Assembly: GCA_950295325.1 (NCBI GenBank)
Contig: OX485805.1
Coordinates: 50,118,758-50,182,757 of the forward strand
Length of the DNA stretch: 64,000 nucleotides
Origin: Polytrichum commune
Lineage: Eukaryota > Streptophyta > Polytrichopsida > Polytrichales > Polytrichaceae
Reading direction: 5' to 3'
This document shows, in pieces, positions 47,048 through 59,709 of this stretch (the first letter of the stretch is position 1; each line of letters starts with the position of its first letter). The position numbers were made by a program, and so were the translations under genes. The notes under the pieces were generated by a model, which saw only the letters and a program-made list of their open reading frames with translations, had not been told where the DNA came from and did no database searches.

Positions 47048-47668
47048 TACACTATTTTGTCTAATTAGTGTGGGTTACCATTTGGAGTTATGTGTTGCTA
47101 TAACTTTTTTTTACTAAGAATATCATTTAAAAACCAAATAACATAAGTACACTAAATATGATATTTTAGTATCACGTGGCATTTAATATCATTGCGGTAA
47201 CTTTTCCAACGACACTGTCTATGAATATGTTTACAAATACTATCACCCCAACTTACTTTCATGTCATCCAAATGCCAATAACTGAAACAGAGTTTGGTAT
47301 AATTTGCACCCTAACAAATTTGTGATGAACTATTGTCATGGATCATTGAAATCTGGATGAAAAAACCACTTAGTAAGTGATAATTCTTGCAACATTGTAA
47401 ATCTAAAACACCCAATTTTCTTTTTACAAGGAATGACAAATAATATTAGGTTCACATTTAGTGTGGGTGACACTATACTGCGGTTTACAATTAGTATTGA
47501 GCAACACAATGAGAATTGGCGACACTAAATACCATAATTAGTGTAGTTATTATGCACACCGAAGAATATGATGTAGCCTAGTTGGTAAAAACCGATAATG
47601 CCGGTAAAAAGTTGTAGCAACACGTAACTCTGAACGGTAACCCACACTAATTAGACAAAAAGGTGTAG
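47048..47668. repeat. 621-bp outer MITE with ~55-bp TIRs
   Basis: CTACACTATTTTGTCTAATTAG..GTGTTGCTA at the left is inverse to the right arm GTAGCAACACGTAACTC..CTAATTAGACAAAAAGGTGTAG. Another element (47,148-47,546) sits inside it, so the uninterrupted host element would be about 220 bp, close to the size of the 7630-7862 copy. Confidence 0.6.
47148..47546. repeat. ~399-bp MITE nested in the outer MITE, copy C
   Basis: GTACACTAAATATGATATTTTAG at the left and ATACCATAATTAGTGTAG at the right are inverse. The body matches copy B at 44,603-45,004. Flanks are CATAA and TTAT; no exact direct duplication is evident. Confidence 0.65.
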
Positions 47669-48082
47669 CCCGTCCACGATATACCCGACGATATACCCGC
47701 CCGTATACCAGGAAGCATACCTGGAAGCTACCCGGACATCATGATTTGAATGGTACGCTTCTCCCGCTTCCCCCCTCGAATCTACACAGGCACGACAAAA
47801 TTCATAGATCATTTCTTCTCTACACAAACCCTGAGAACGAATTAGGGTTTAAGGTGGGGTTTAAGATTCGCACATGGAGCTAAAGTTCGGAGAATAAGTA
47901 CAGCTGATGCGCTGAATGTGCACAAGCATCTCGGTGTGGTTTATTGAGTTGGTGGCTCCCGACTGATCGGAACAGCGGTGCACAATTTTGTTGTTGCTGG
48001 AATTGAAGGCAGCATGCACCGACCCAAGCGACGGCGTAGGGTTTAGGGTTTGGGGATTTGGGGGTGGATTGGTGGGTGCGGG
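47669..48082 (+). promoter_or_regulatory. Promoter and leader of the lysine-rich gene, with telo-box-like motifs
   Basis: GTAGGGTTTAGGGTTT at 48,036-48,051, about 30 bases before the ATG, contains two AGGGTTT telo-box repeats, and TTAGGGTTTA recurs near 47,842. In plants such boxes are enriched in genes for ribosome biogenesis and nuclear housekeeping. No TATA box was fixed. Confidence 0.5.
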
Positions 48083-51000
48083 ATGGCAATCGCGGAGGCG
48101 GACGCAAAAGTGACGGAGTTTGAGAAGTTGGTGCGAATCTTCGTCGATACCAATGTGGACACGCACTTCATCGTGTCGGTGCCACGCACCACGACTGTCA
48201 AGGATCTCCGAGGTTGATTGGATTTCTCTCCTTCTTATTCCTGTTTGGTGAATTTGAGCGGAGGGTTGAGTGTTTTTGAAGCAACCGTGCCGTGGATGCA
48301 CTTGGTGGTTTTGTTTCGATTAGTTTTGTTTCTGCAGAGTGAGGGAAATTGGTGGAATTAGGTCGCGGAAATGAAGCGTTTGGTTGGTTTTGCCGTCTTC
48401 TTGTATGGTGAATTTGGACGGAGGGTTTACTGTCTTGAAGGAATCCTGCCATTGCTGCACGTGGGGGTGTTGCTTCGCTATTTTATTTCTGCAGAATGAG
48501 GGAAATTGGTGGAATTAGGTCGCGGAAATGAAGCGTTTGGGTGGATTTCCCCTCTTCTTGTGTGGTGAATTTGAACGGAGGGTTTAGTGTTTTGAAGGAA
48601 TCGCGCCATTGCTGCACTTGGGGGTATTGTTTCAATTGTTTTGTTTCTCCAGAATGAGGGAGATTGTTGGAATGAGGTCGTGGAAATGAAGTCGTTTGGT
48701 TCTTGCGATGCGTACCTGCGGTTGCTATAGGTGACGTGATACGGGGAATCCAAATCTGCTCTGAATTTGAATACTTCTCGGTCATGTACAGAGCTGATGA
48801 CGATGACACATAGGCACTGCTACCCCGATGGTGGAGATGTCATCATTGGCAAGCTTATGGTATGTGCAATGCTCACAAGCCCATCACGGATTTCATAGAA
48901 ATAGCCAGTTTACTTTTTCAAGCATTGCAAAATCCTGCTGTAAAATTTCTTGAGAAGAGAAGCAGATTCGAGGATTTCAACGAGGGAATTCAGTTTTTAA
49001 GACCATTTGGAGTGCTTCTTGCACTATATTTTTGTCTTGGAGAAGCGATATCTAGGGGCCTTTTATTATTTTTACTAGGCTTGGGCCTGAATTGACGCAC
49101 TTCGGAATTGTTCTGAATTGGCAGTTGCCGGGTGGTGAGCATGGATACTATATAGCAGACTTCCTTCGGGTAGGCCAAGTTTTTGACAAATGGGAGGGCA
49201 AGGTTTTTGCGGAGGTGAGGCAGTACAATCCTCCTTCAACTGATGGTCATGTGATTTTTGGGGTCCTTCAACCGGTGCTCAGTTACAGAAGCAAGCCTTC
49301 GCCAAGTAATTTACAGTTGTTGCCACTTCCAAACCATGTGGACTCGCTATCTCTCGGGAAAGAAGAACCTACAGATACTCCAGAAAAATGTGAACCCCAG
49401 ATATCTGAGAATGCAGAACAATTTAAGACCCCACAGCCCCAGCGTGGGAATAGTTTGCATGTTGCAGATGCATCTGCTTGTGAAGCAGTAGGGGTATCTG
49501 TGGAGGCAGATGTTTTGGTGGAGTTTCAAACACCATCAACTCAAAATCCATTACTTCCTGTTGCATTGCCACTCAACCCTGCTGGGATGCTAGGTTTGGG
49601 AGATACCAAAGAGCTCAAGAATCCTGGCACTACTCCAGCCAAGAAAGAGGCGGAGACCAAAGTAGCTGTGTCAACAGGGAAACCGCCTCGGAAGAAGAAG
49701 GGAATGAAGGACACAGAATCAGGTATTTCAGACAGGCATGTAGATCTAGGAATGGATCACTCAAGTCCAATGGCAGTGGCTGAGGAATCTTTAAGACCTG
49801 AAACCAGTGCTGGTAGCAAGAAAAGAGGTGCTTTGGAATGTAGTGAAAGGGTTTCTAAATTCCAGAAGCTCATTGAAGCTGAAGTTGTTGGCTTTCCACA
49901 GATGAAGGATTCAATTAATGGTGAAATAGAAAACAAGGATAGGATGAATCGAGTTGATAACAATGAAGAGGTGGGTAGTGATAACAAGGGCACAAGTGCT
50001 AGAACCAAGAAGGCTTCATTTGCAAAAATCCAAATGGATCCCTCTGGTGAATTGAGTGTCAGTCCTAAATCTGGTGCTAAAATCAAGAAAAGAAAGCAGA
50101 AGGTTGTACAGAAGGAAGAACCCGCGGAGAATGGAGGGGGAAACAATATTGCAAAGGATGATCTTAAAGTTGAAGATTCAACTGTTGAAAAAGCTCCTAC
50201 GCCGATGGCAAAGCCGATGTTGAACCCCCCATTTGAAGTTAGCACCAGCATTACATCTGTTTCGGGCAAGAAGAGGAAAAAGAGAAGACAATCTGAGGCG
50301 GACCTGATGAAAAGTCCAGGTTTGGAAGCAACTAATTCTGACAGTCAAGCTCCCGTTGGAGAATGTAAGCCAGATACTAAAGTCAGCAGGCTTGAGAGAC
50401 TTGCACTGAAGCAAAGTAAGGTAAAACAGAAGGCAAAGGAGGCTGTGGTTGTGTTAGAATCAAATGCCAGTTTGGGTTGTGGACAGAAGGACGAGCCTGC
50501 AACTATTGACTTGGCTGCATGTGCTTTGAGTCCCCAGCTGGAACACATCAAACCTGAATTGAGGGTGGAGGAAGAAGATACCTCTGCATTCAGTATAAGG
50601 AAGAAGAAGAAGAAGAGAATCAAAAGTGCCTCACACATGGTTGTGGACCTTTCCAGTGGTCTACTGGGCGATGCACCCATGGATCTCCCACCAGGTAGTG
50701 AGTCCAGGATTGGAAAGGATGAATTGGAATCTACAGATAGAGAGGTGCACCCATTAAAAGTTGCCTCTGAGGAGGATTCCAAGAAGATTGACATGGCGGA
50801 GACTCCTGCAGGGGGTGAGCATATTGTTGATGGTCGTGAACTTGAACAAAGCATCCCTCAGGAAATTGATGCCGTGGCTCCCTCTCAAATGAGTCTGCAA
50901 GCATTCAGTGATCTGGCAGAGGATAAGCTAACAGAAAGGCAGGGGCCTTCGAATTTAAGGTATGGTAGATGATGCTATGTGATTTGTTGTGTGGTTTCCA

Positions 51001-54000
51001 GGTGGAACATTTACTGACTATTGAAGTTGTACCTTGATGGTATGGCAAATGCAGACAAATGTTGGGCACTAAGGTGGGCCGAGGCGAACCCTCAATAACT
51101 TCAGAAGACAGAAAGGAGAAGAAGAAGACAGGTGGAAGTGTTAGCAAGGATACTGAGGGGCCAAGTCAGAGCCTTAAGAGTGCTGAGAAGCGCAACAGAA
51201 AGTCAGGGATGGAAGGTTTCGGGTCACCTGTCTTTACTGCTTCATTTTTACAGAGGAAGGGTAAGAAATCATCAAAAAAGCTGATGAGCAGTGACGATGA
51301 GAGTCTACAGCAGGTTAAGAATGATGAAGAACCAACTAGAAGCACTGCTGAGAGCTCCAGAGCAAGCGATCTCAAAGGTGCTGACCACGAGGAAGTAGGA
51401 AGCCAGGTAGAAGCCGTTGGTAAGAATGGCAGAAAGCAGAGAATGTCACTGATAGTGGAAAGGGCAGAATGGCAGGTAAATGGTTCCGATGCAAAAGCAG
51501 AAACTCAGGAGGAATTCGCTAAAACTTGTTCACCAGAGGTCTTCTCCCAGGATCAATCTTTTCAAGTCAACCCCACACAGGTGAAATACTTTCTGGCGAC
51601 AAAGTAACTTATGAAATCTGATCTACAGCAAGTTTGATAGGGTCTATACTAAATTCGTGAATGCAGCCTCAAATTGTTTAAACTTGTGTGCACCTGTTAG
51701 GATGACTTCTGTGTAACCTCACCAAGTAGGCCAGTGCCTGTGGATATACTGTACGGTTCTAGTCCCAATCAGTGGGTCTCTGGCACACTGGGTTGCAGTG
51801 AAGTACTCAATTTTATAAGGTACAATATTGTTAGTGCAATCTCGTCTTTCCACAAATTGCACATATTCAGTACCCCTTCTAGCAGAGATTTGCAACTCTC
51901 CTCCATATGACGTCAGTGCTGAGTTTCAAGCTGATTTCTGAAGTCAGAATCTTCTGATCCTCCAGTTCATTATCGTACTAGTTTGAGGTGGTAAATATGC
52001 TATGGAGTTACTAAAATCAAAGTTGCTTTATGTGATCCACCAGTTTTGAAAAGGCTCTTGCATTTTGCATCTTCTCAACCCATATACTTATTTGTAATCT
52101 GATTATTACCTACACTCACATTGATGTGCTCTTATTTTGAAGCAGATTCACAAGCCTTTGTCAGGGAGTGTGACAGAGGAGTCTGATGATGAAAGTGACG
52201 CCAAAGTGTTTGAAGGCACAGATAAAGTGCAGACACAAGAAACAAACAGTACACATTCCTCTTTAAAAGAGATCAAGAAATTGGAGGAGACAAGCGATGA
52301 TGGGAGTGAGGATTCAGGCATCCCCAAGTCTATGGAGTCTCCCCCCATGGCAATCAAAGTACCTGATGTGCCCAGTAAGAACAACAAAAACCTCCCACAG
52401 AGGTTCAACAATGTGTTTCTCCTGAAACTGCAGTCCACTAGGAGTCAGATAGACATCCTCGGTGTGGTTGTTGCTTACCCTGGTTTTTGTTTTTAGCTGT
52501 CCAGATTAATCAATGAAGGGTGGGAATTGGCCACCTAATAATTAGCCTAGTGGGAAACTTTGGAATCTGCAGCATCTATTGAAGCACTTGATTTGTGTTG
52601 CAGTTTTTAAGATGGGAAGTATAGGAGGCAGCGAAAGAGGCAAGCGTCGTGCCTCAGGATTGGGTGCAGAGATTGAAGCAAAGTGAGGCCTTTGCTTTTG
52701 TTACCATCTATTTGTTCACTTTGTAAGATGTGACCAGCTGAAGCATGGTAGTTTCAACATTTGATTTTGATGCATAACTTCACTTCCAACTTGGTGCATT
52801 ATTGCATGATCAAGCCCTTTTCTCCATTTTCTGACACTCAGTACTCATGGAGTTGCAGGTTTGCACAATTTATTGATAGCCAAGATGGTCTAGATGAGAT
52901 CATGGGCATCTCCCTCAGCCAGCGCAAGAGCAGTGTACCAGTTGAACACTCTAAGAAAATTGGCTTGGAGGGAGCTCTTAACCTGGAAGCCACATTATCT
53001 CTTGCTGCAACAACTTTTGGAAGTCCAGTGGAACAATTTGTTTCTACACAGGATAGTTCAATGGGGAATCTTACAAAAGTAGAGACTGCAAATGTTAGAA
53101 AGCGCAACTCAGCTGATGTTGCACAGCTACTTGAGAAGCCAGTGGCAAAGCCTTTAACTGCAACATTCAAGGTTCCAAAATCTGTTCCTGCTGGAAGGAC
53201 TTCAAGTGCAAAGAAGGGTGGTATCGAATTAACAGGACAGCAAACAAAGACACCACCTGCTTCGACAAAAGAAATGCTAGTCTCAAGCGCTTTGAAGGAA
53301 CCAGCCGCAGAGAAAAATAGTGCATTAGACAAGGAGGGCAACTCTGAAGACTCCTTGCAACCAGCTTTGAAGAGTGACGTTCCTTCAGGGTCAGTTTGGA
53401 AGGAACGGAGTGCTGATCCATTTTTAACTCCTCAGAGGGAACAAGAAAGGTGTCTTGATTATCACAGTGCTGCAGAAGAGAGTAAACAATTCTCTGAGCA
53501 ATCTAGTGGGAAGGTAGTGACTCCATTCTCTCTTTTTGTTATTCTTTCATTGACTTAAACATACAATGGCCACAGACCTGATATGTAGATGCGTGTCCGA
53601 TCTTTGCTCGTGGCTTAAGTTTTTGGGTGAGTAGATGTTCTTGGAGTAATGAACATTTCAGGTCAATTTCTGAAAGAGGGTGGAGTTTAAAGGTTCTCCT
53701 TAGATCTTCATGCAGCAATATTCATATGTGTACATGGCTTTTTTGAGGTCTTAAAGATGGGGTCATCACCTTTATTTACCTTTATTTACATGGCCTGCAG
53801 ATCAAGAAAAAATCAAAGAGAAAGGAAGATCTGCAGTTTATGATTGTCAACAACACAGATCATTTGTTGGAAGACGACACTGGAATCAAACTCTTCGTAA
53901 CTAGTGAGGAGCAGGGATCTGCAGGGAGGGTCAAGAGAACCTTGAGTGGAGGCGGTGGAGAAGATACGAGTATTACTGCAATTGGTAGTGAAAACTTGTC

Positions 54001-55263
54001 CCAAAAGCTTGCGAAGGAAACGGAAGAGGAAAAAGTGAAGAGGGAGAGCATTGAAGTTGGTGTAAATGAGAGTGTAGAGATGTCAGGGCTTGAAAGTGGT
54101 GGAAAGAAGAAAAAGAAGTATAAGAAGAAAAAGTTCATGGCTGAAGAGTTGGAGGGTAATGAGCTCAACATTCTTTCAGAAACATCAATGGACCAAAGTG
54201 AACGAGAAACAGAGGAACTCTACTTGAAGTTAGAGAAGGCTAACAGGGACCTTTGGCTACATCAAAGTGCATCAAGCTCTAAGAAAGAAAAGGATACACA
54301 CATGAGTGGTGAAGTAGTCAAGGTCGAAAATGTTGCACAAGGTAGTCCAGAACAAGGAGTAAAAGAAGCCGATGATGCAGGTACCAAGCAGTCCATCGCT
54401 GATGATGTTGCACAAGAAAGCAATGGAGGTGATATTAAACAAAATCCTCATCTCTTTGCTGGAACTACAGAAGCAAGTGATAGGGAAGAGGATGTGATTC
54501 TTTCTCAAGGTAAGGTGTTCCATTACTGAACAAACTATAGAATGAGTTTGGCCACAGTTCATAAGATACTGCTCATGATTTTTTGCACCACTTCAGCTTC
54601 TTCCTGGCAAATGCCTTGTTGCTCAAGTTTCTGTATTATATTTAGTAATTTTCAATGTGCATTTGTATGAGTTGGTTTTTTTTTTTAGTGTGCATGTCAA
54701 CCTGTGTCAATCGAGGAGTAATCCGTTAGCTGGATTACAGGGACGGTGTCCTGAGCTTGCTTATTGGAGTATTGAATTGTCAAGGTTAAATGCATTTTTC
54801 TTGTAGTAAATAATCTGTAGCAAGTTTGCTTTGGTTTGAGCTGCTTCTATGAATTTTTCTGGTAAAATGGGATTTTTACTGGCATTGCATTTCTCCAGAT
54901 AAGTTAGCTGAAAGGGAGCATGAAGACAATTTCGCAGTAAATCTTCCAAGCAAAGGTGATGATATTTATGATTTTGTCTCTGGAGATGAGGAACCCACAG
55001 CAAAAGATTCGAAGCCAGCAGAGAAGAGGTCTGTATCCAAAGCCAAGCGTTTGGATGAAATTTCAAGAAGGGCAACTGAAATGGTTCTGGATGATGAGAT
55101 GCTTTATGTGGCTGACCTTGACCCTGGTTCAGCCAAAAAATCAAAGAAGGGCAAGAAACCTCAAAAGCGGACTGTGAAAACACGGGGAGCACTTCCAATT
55201 GCAGTTGTAGCTGCGCTTCAAGGGGTTACTGTGGATTCTTCTGACAAAGGCAAGGGAACTTAA
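48083..55263 (+). CDS. Lysine-rich, probably nuclear protein with possible ubiquitin-like N-terminus (~1,560 aa)
   Basis: Nine exons with matching phases: 48,083-48,212; 48,792-48,859; 49,125-50,959; 51,055-51,580; 52,146-52,461; 52,604-52,682; 52,859-53,513; 53,801-54,509; 54,899-55,263. Together 4,683 nt, 1,560 residues. Residues ~10-120 alternate hydrophobic and charged (LVRIFVDTNVDTHFIVSVP, then YYIADFLRVGQVFDKWEG) in a way that suggests a ubiquitin-like beta-grasp fold; this is inference. The rest is long, disordered and Lys/Ser/Glu-rich, with basic clusters such as KKRKKRRQ, RKKKKKRIK and GGKKKKKYKKKKF that look like nuclear or nucleolar targeting signals. EGALN and RRATEMVLDDEML are among the few ordered-looking stretches. 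I do not recognise a named family. Exon 1 begins at the first Met after the telo-box region. The exon 5 donor (G|GTGTGG) is the weakest junction. Confidence 0.75.
48247..48700 (+). repeat. Tandem triplication inside intron 1 of the lysine-rich gene
   Basis: GGTGAATTTG..CGGAGGGTT recurs at 48,247, 48,417 and 48,564 (spacings 170 and 147). Each unit carries TTTCTGCAG or TTTCTCCAG, then a GTGAGGGA-like or ATGAGGGA stretch and GGTCGYGGAAATGAAG. Each therefore contains an acceptor-like site within the intron. Confidence 0.75.
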
Positions 55264-55458
55264 GCTGCTTCAACAAGAGAGGGCCTATTTGTGGTGACAT
55301 GGAGTTTATGTGGAAATTTTTTTATCTTTCAAAATTTCATACTTTTATATAGTTCTATTAAGCTTCCTAGACAGATTTAAGTTCTCAATGAATGAAATGA
55401 AAATGAAATCGATTTTAAAGACCGGGAAGCTGAAAAGGCTAATGAGACTGAAAGTACA

Positions 55459-55734
55459 TCAGGATGGTTTGAAACCAGTTAATTCTCTAGAGTGGCGGAG
55501 TGTGGTAGCCTCCATGAGATAGAGGCTAATGCTAACTTGTTGGTCTAATTTAAAGAAACACTTGAGGCTCCCTGGAACTACATTCTTAAATAGTGATGGA
55601 AACCTATCTCTAATGGGGTTGTATAGGGGGCATTCCAAAACGAAATGTGCCTCATTTTCAACTGCATTATAGAAGCAAAGCAACCAATACTTATTCTTGC
55701 TACTTTCCAGTATTCTTATGGTCAATAGTGGCAC
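55459..55734 (-). pseudogene. 3' fragment of a non-LTR retrotransposon (LINE)
   Basis: On minus, an ORF contains ENEAHFVLECPLYNPIRDRF, the Cys-bearing C-terminal motif typical of plant LINE ORF2 (zf-RVT-like region). Only the tail is present, antisense to the neighbouring gene. A second, more decayed copy lies at 59.7-59.95 kb. Confidence 0.65.
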
Positions 55735-56132
55735 ACATTTGGTTTGACAATAGATCCTTTGTAAAGACTCATGGGCTTAACTTATATAGCAAAGGACCTT
55801 CAACCTAAATAAATTCACTGTTCATCTTGTTTCTCACGGATACCTCCCTTGCTATATATTTGGGCCGATGGTACACAAGTTACATCTGTCAAAATTTCCT
55901 CAATGGTGCACACGTTTTTCAAATTCTGGTTGTTAATGTGTGCTATTGCTTTTTAGGGGTTCATGGACTTGTCAAACTCTTGTGAACTCTGAATTGAGAC
56001 ATAGTACATGTATGGTAAGGTATGGAAGGTAGTTGGAAGTCGTGTCCCTAAATCTATCAAGGTATATGGAGTTTAGATTGCTTCCACAGCCACTGGCTAG
56101 TATCAGCTCACATTCTACTTCTCAATGTGCAG

Positions 56133-56389
56133 ATGGTGATGCACTTGGACAAGCAGAGGATCAGGGAGAATTGCCACCAAAGAAGGTCAAGAAAAGTTCA
56201 ATTAAGAAAAGTTCAACTAAGAAAAGTTCAATCCCGAAGAGTTCAATTCCGAAGACAAGCAAGACAACGAGTTCTGGAGGGGATGGCAGAACATATTGTC
56301 CTGTAGGGTGTGGCAGATCATACTCGCACAAGACATCTGCGTGGTATGTCCACAAAGTAGTGTGCACTGGAGCTCCTAATCAAGGCTGA
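56133..56389 (+). CDS. Possible alternative 3' exon with a Cys/His zinc-finger-like end
   Basis: An AG acceptor at 56,131-56,132 opens a phase-1 frame: DGDALGQAEDQGELPPKKV, then four to five repeats of KKSS/PKSS, then a compact end with YCPVGCGRSYSHKT..VHKVVC. The spacing is C-x3-C-x5-H-x7-H-x3-C. The phase fits splicing from the donor at 54,510 (end of exon 8) or from GGTGATG at 54,956 inside exon 9, which would give the lysine-rich gene a second C-terminus. It could instead belong to a separate short gene. The similar Lys/Ser composition favours the first. No transcript evidence is available. Confidence 0.4.
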
Positions 56390-57753
56390 CAAAATGGAAG
56401 TTCTCAACAGATGGTGAATTCAAGGTATCTGAATCTAGTTTTGGTGAAGGGGCCCTTATTCCTGCAAAGACTGTTCAGATCTAGTTTGAATTGATATCTC
56501 ATAGGGATTGTAGGTGTTGACCTTCAGTTTAGCAATTTTCAGAACAGTCCTCTTTGAAAGGAATGAGAGGGTGAGATGCAAATTAGCATTCTTTGTATTT
56601 CCAGGCTGCCTAACAAAGTTAGGCATCTGGGTTGGATTTATTCAGTAGACCAACACAGTAGATTCACATAGCAGTCCTTAAGAAACTGAGTTGAAAATGA
56701 GGGCTTGCAAGTGATGGAGTTAACGGTATTGGGCACACAATCCATGTTGAACAAGGCTAGATCTCTCGAATTTGAACCTAAGGCTGGTGATAGCATGTCT
56801 TTGGTGGGGTTTTTACTTGCTATGGATCTCCTAGAGAGCAAGATAGTTACCATATACGAGTGGCTTCCTTGAGATGGCTCGCTTATGGCAATATGTTTCT
56901 AGCTTCTGTGATAGTGTAGCCAATACCCTCACCAATGGACCGCCTGCTTGATGACAAATGTCTCATTTGCATTTATTCTGCCTCATTTCATTAGATGACT
57001 TGCTCCTTATATTGTATTATTTCCATTAGTCTTTCAAACCAATCAAATTTGATTGATGAATGAGAGCATTCACTTGGTGCATGCGTTGGTGAAGCACTCT
57101 CTTAGACCTGTATGTTGCTCATGAACATGGTCAAGTTTCTTCATATTCTAAGTACTGGGTATTTTTTAAGGCGTTTTGGATTTGTGTTGTCCATATGGAT
57201 GCGATCATGGGTATTTTTTAAGGCGTTTTGGATTTGTGTTGTCCATATGGATGCGATCATGTTAAGTCACATCACATCAAGTCTTTGTTGATCAGAACTT
57301 TGTTCAAACTGTGAATAATATCTGTGGACCAAGTTAACTTGGAGTAAGTTAACCATTCTGTCCATGAGCAAAGCTCTGCTCCTTGAGCTCTACAACAAAG
57401 AGTTCTGATACATCCAACTTTGCAGACACTTTGACAGTTGCATTGACTTGGGAATTGTCACATCTGCTTAGTGATTGTGAAACACCATAGGCCCTCCCAA
57501 TTGAATTCACAAAAGCTTAATTTTGGCCATCCTTGACTCCAAGCCTTGCAATGCACCACTCAAATGTAGGTGTCTGACCACATAAGGCTCCCATACCTTG
57601 ACAACAATCCTTGGAATCGCTTTGAGGATTTGAAGAATACATCGACTTTGGAAGTCAACGTTACAAGCTTATGAACAAAAGGAAACAATGTTACATAAAA
57701 TTGATGTGCACACAATTAGCTGAGGAAGGTAGCCCCAGTGTGTGGTCGAGGGG
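56390..57753. other. No gene; contains a perfect 52-bp tandem duplication
   Basis: 57,157-57,208 is repeated exactly at 57,209-57,260 (GGGTATTTTTTAAGGCG.. to ..GATGCGATCAT). The rest shows no gene. A minus ORF near 56,638-56,853 has no recognisable domain. Confidence 0.6.
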
Positions 57754-58325
57754 GGCCGGGGATTCGTGGCACTCAAGTAAAGTCATCCGGTAACAAAAAT
57801 TGGATGAATCCATCAAGAAGCTTGGATGGAGCTTACTTTAGTGAATCACCTATGAGTTGGCATGTAAGACCCCCTTGTTCTCTCATAGCTATTATGAACT
57901 ACTAGCTATTTTGTAAATATCAATTAGTTAGCAAAGGGCCATGATGTGGCTTTGGATGCTCTATGCCTAATTTCTAACCCCTCATGAGTTGTCACCAAGG
58001 CCATGATGTGGCTTGAATTCCACGTGGTTATATTGATAAATATTGCAAGTTGTCAATGTGTGCAATATTTGGTAAGTGGTTATGACGTGTCGTCATCGCC
58101 ATTTTTTTAATTTCTTTCACAACTCTTTTATTTTGCATGGGTGTAATTGCTTACACATTTGCAAAATTCAAAACTAAGACATATCATTTTATGATAAATT
58201 GGTTAACTATAAAAATAAGTTCAAAATAATAACTATTGTCATTTCTCTATTATCTAAGTATATATATGTTGAGAGAAATATAATATAATATATTTGAAGA
58301 GATATAATATACATCATATTATTTT

Positions 58326-59109
58326 AGAGATAATATCATATGTGATGATGATAAATCATTACACTACATCGGATAGATTATAGTCAGAACTTAGGATTTT
58401 CTGAGTATACCCCATCTATAATGTTATCCCACAAGTCTAATTCGAATTAAAATAACATTTATTTGTACATTATATTATCTTAAAGATCAGATTTATCTTT
58501 ATGTATATCATTTTTTGGGATATATTATATACTTTATCTTCATCGTTTCACTTTGGTCGTTTTATGAACATTACACTCATTTATTATTATTTTCTTTTAT
58601 ACCTTATCGTAATATTATTACAAAAATCATCATCTCAACTCCTTTTAGTTATAATAGATGATGCAATATATTTTTGGATTTCTTTAGATACCTTATCTTG
58701 TAATTTGTATATTTAGAGATAATATCATATGTGATGATGATAAAGCATTACAGTACATCGGATAGACTATAGTCAGAACTTAGGATTTTCTGAGTATACG
58801 CCATCTATAATGTTATCCCACAAGTCTAATTCCAATTAAAATAAAATGTATTTGCACATTATATTATATTATCTTAAAGATAAAATTTATCTCTATATAT
58901 ATCATTTTTTGGGATATATTATATACTTTATCTTCATCGTTTCACTTTGGTCGTTTTATGAACATTTACACTCATTTATTATTTTTGTCTTTTATACCTT
59001 ATCTTAATTTTATTACAAAAATCATCATCTCAACTCCTTTTAGTTATAATAGATGATGCAATATATTTTTGGATTTCTTTAGATACCTTATCTTGTAATT
59101 TGTATATTT
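58326..59109 (+). repeat. Tandem duplication of ~390 bp
   Basis: 58,326-58,714 (389 bp) and 58,715-59,109 (395 bp) are direct copies differing by a few substitutions and small indels. Both start AGAGATAATATCATATG and end before the TTTGTATATTTA junction. The junction is exact head-to-tail. Confidence 0.85.
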
Positions 59110-59709
59110 ATGATTAATTCTATATACTGTGTAATTTATTTTTAAAATTTTTTTGCGACCACCACAAATAGATTAATAATAAATATATTATAAATTGACC
59201 CGCAATAATCATATTTTGGTAATTTTAGATGATTTTTTATTCATTTACTATATATTCCCTATCTTACAACCCATCAAACATATCCAATTAAAAGTTACTT
59301 AAATAATATAGTACAAGGTTATTTATTTCTAGACTATAGTTTATCTTGAGCAATTGATGATCATAAGAATTTGCACCTATAATCATGAATATTATATTTG
59401 TGTGTGCTTCAAACTTTACGAAGAAAGTCGTTATAGGCTTAATTTGGATTTGCTAGCAACCTTGAACTGGTCGCGTGTTTTATATCATAGGAGAGGTGGG
59501 CTAGCAGAAAAATTAAACAATTGAGACCAATGTACATTAGTACCAGTAATGGATCAAGTTGCAATAGGTACCCCACAAACTAACCATCCCAAAAGTATTT
59601 TTTTGTTTATATAAATAAGCTTTGTAAAAATAAAATAATATTGTTTTTAAAATCCAAGAAGCGAATGGCTTATGGCAGTAGGTGTACATCAAGATGGTGT
59701 CAAAAAAAC
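59110..59709. other. No gene recognised
   Basis: Very AT-rich sequence without repeats or protein-like ORFs. Confidence 0.4.

Noticed and set aside
49757-50269. 170-codon minus-strand ORF, and similar ones at 50,345-50,854, 52,838-53,341 and 53,860-54,171
   Set aside because: Antisense shadows of the lysine-rich exons: Lys/Glu-rich codons read backwards give Ser/Phe/Leu-rich frames. The plus strand has consistent splicing.
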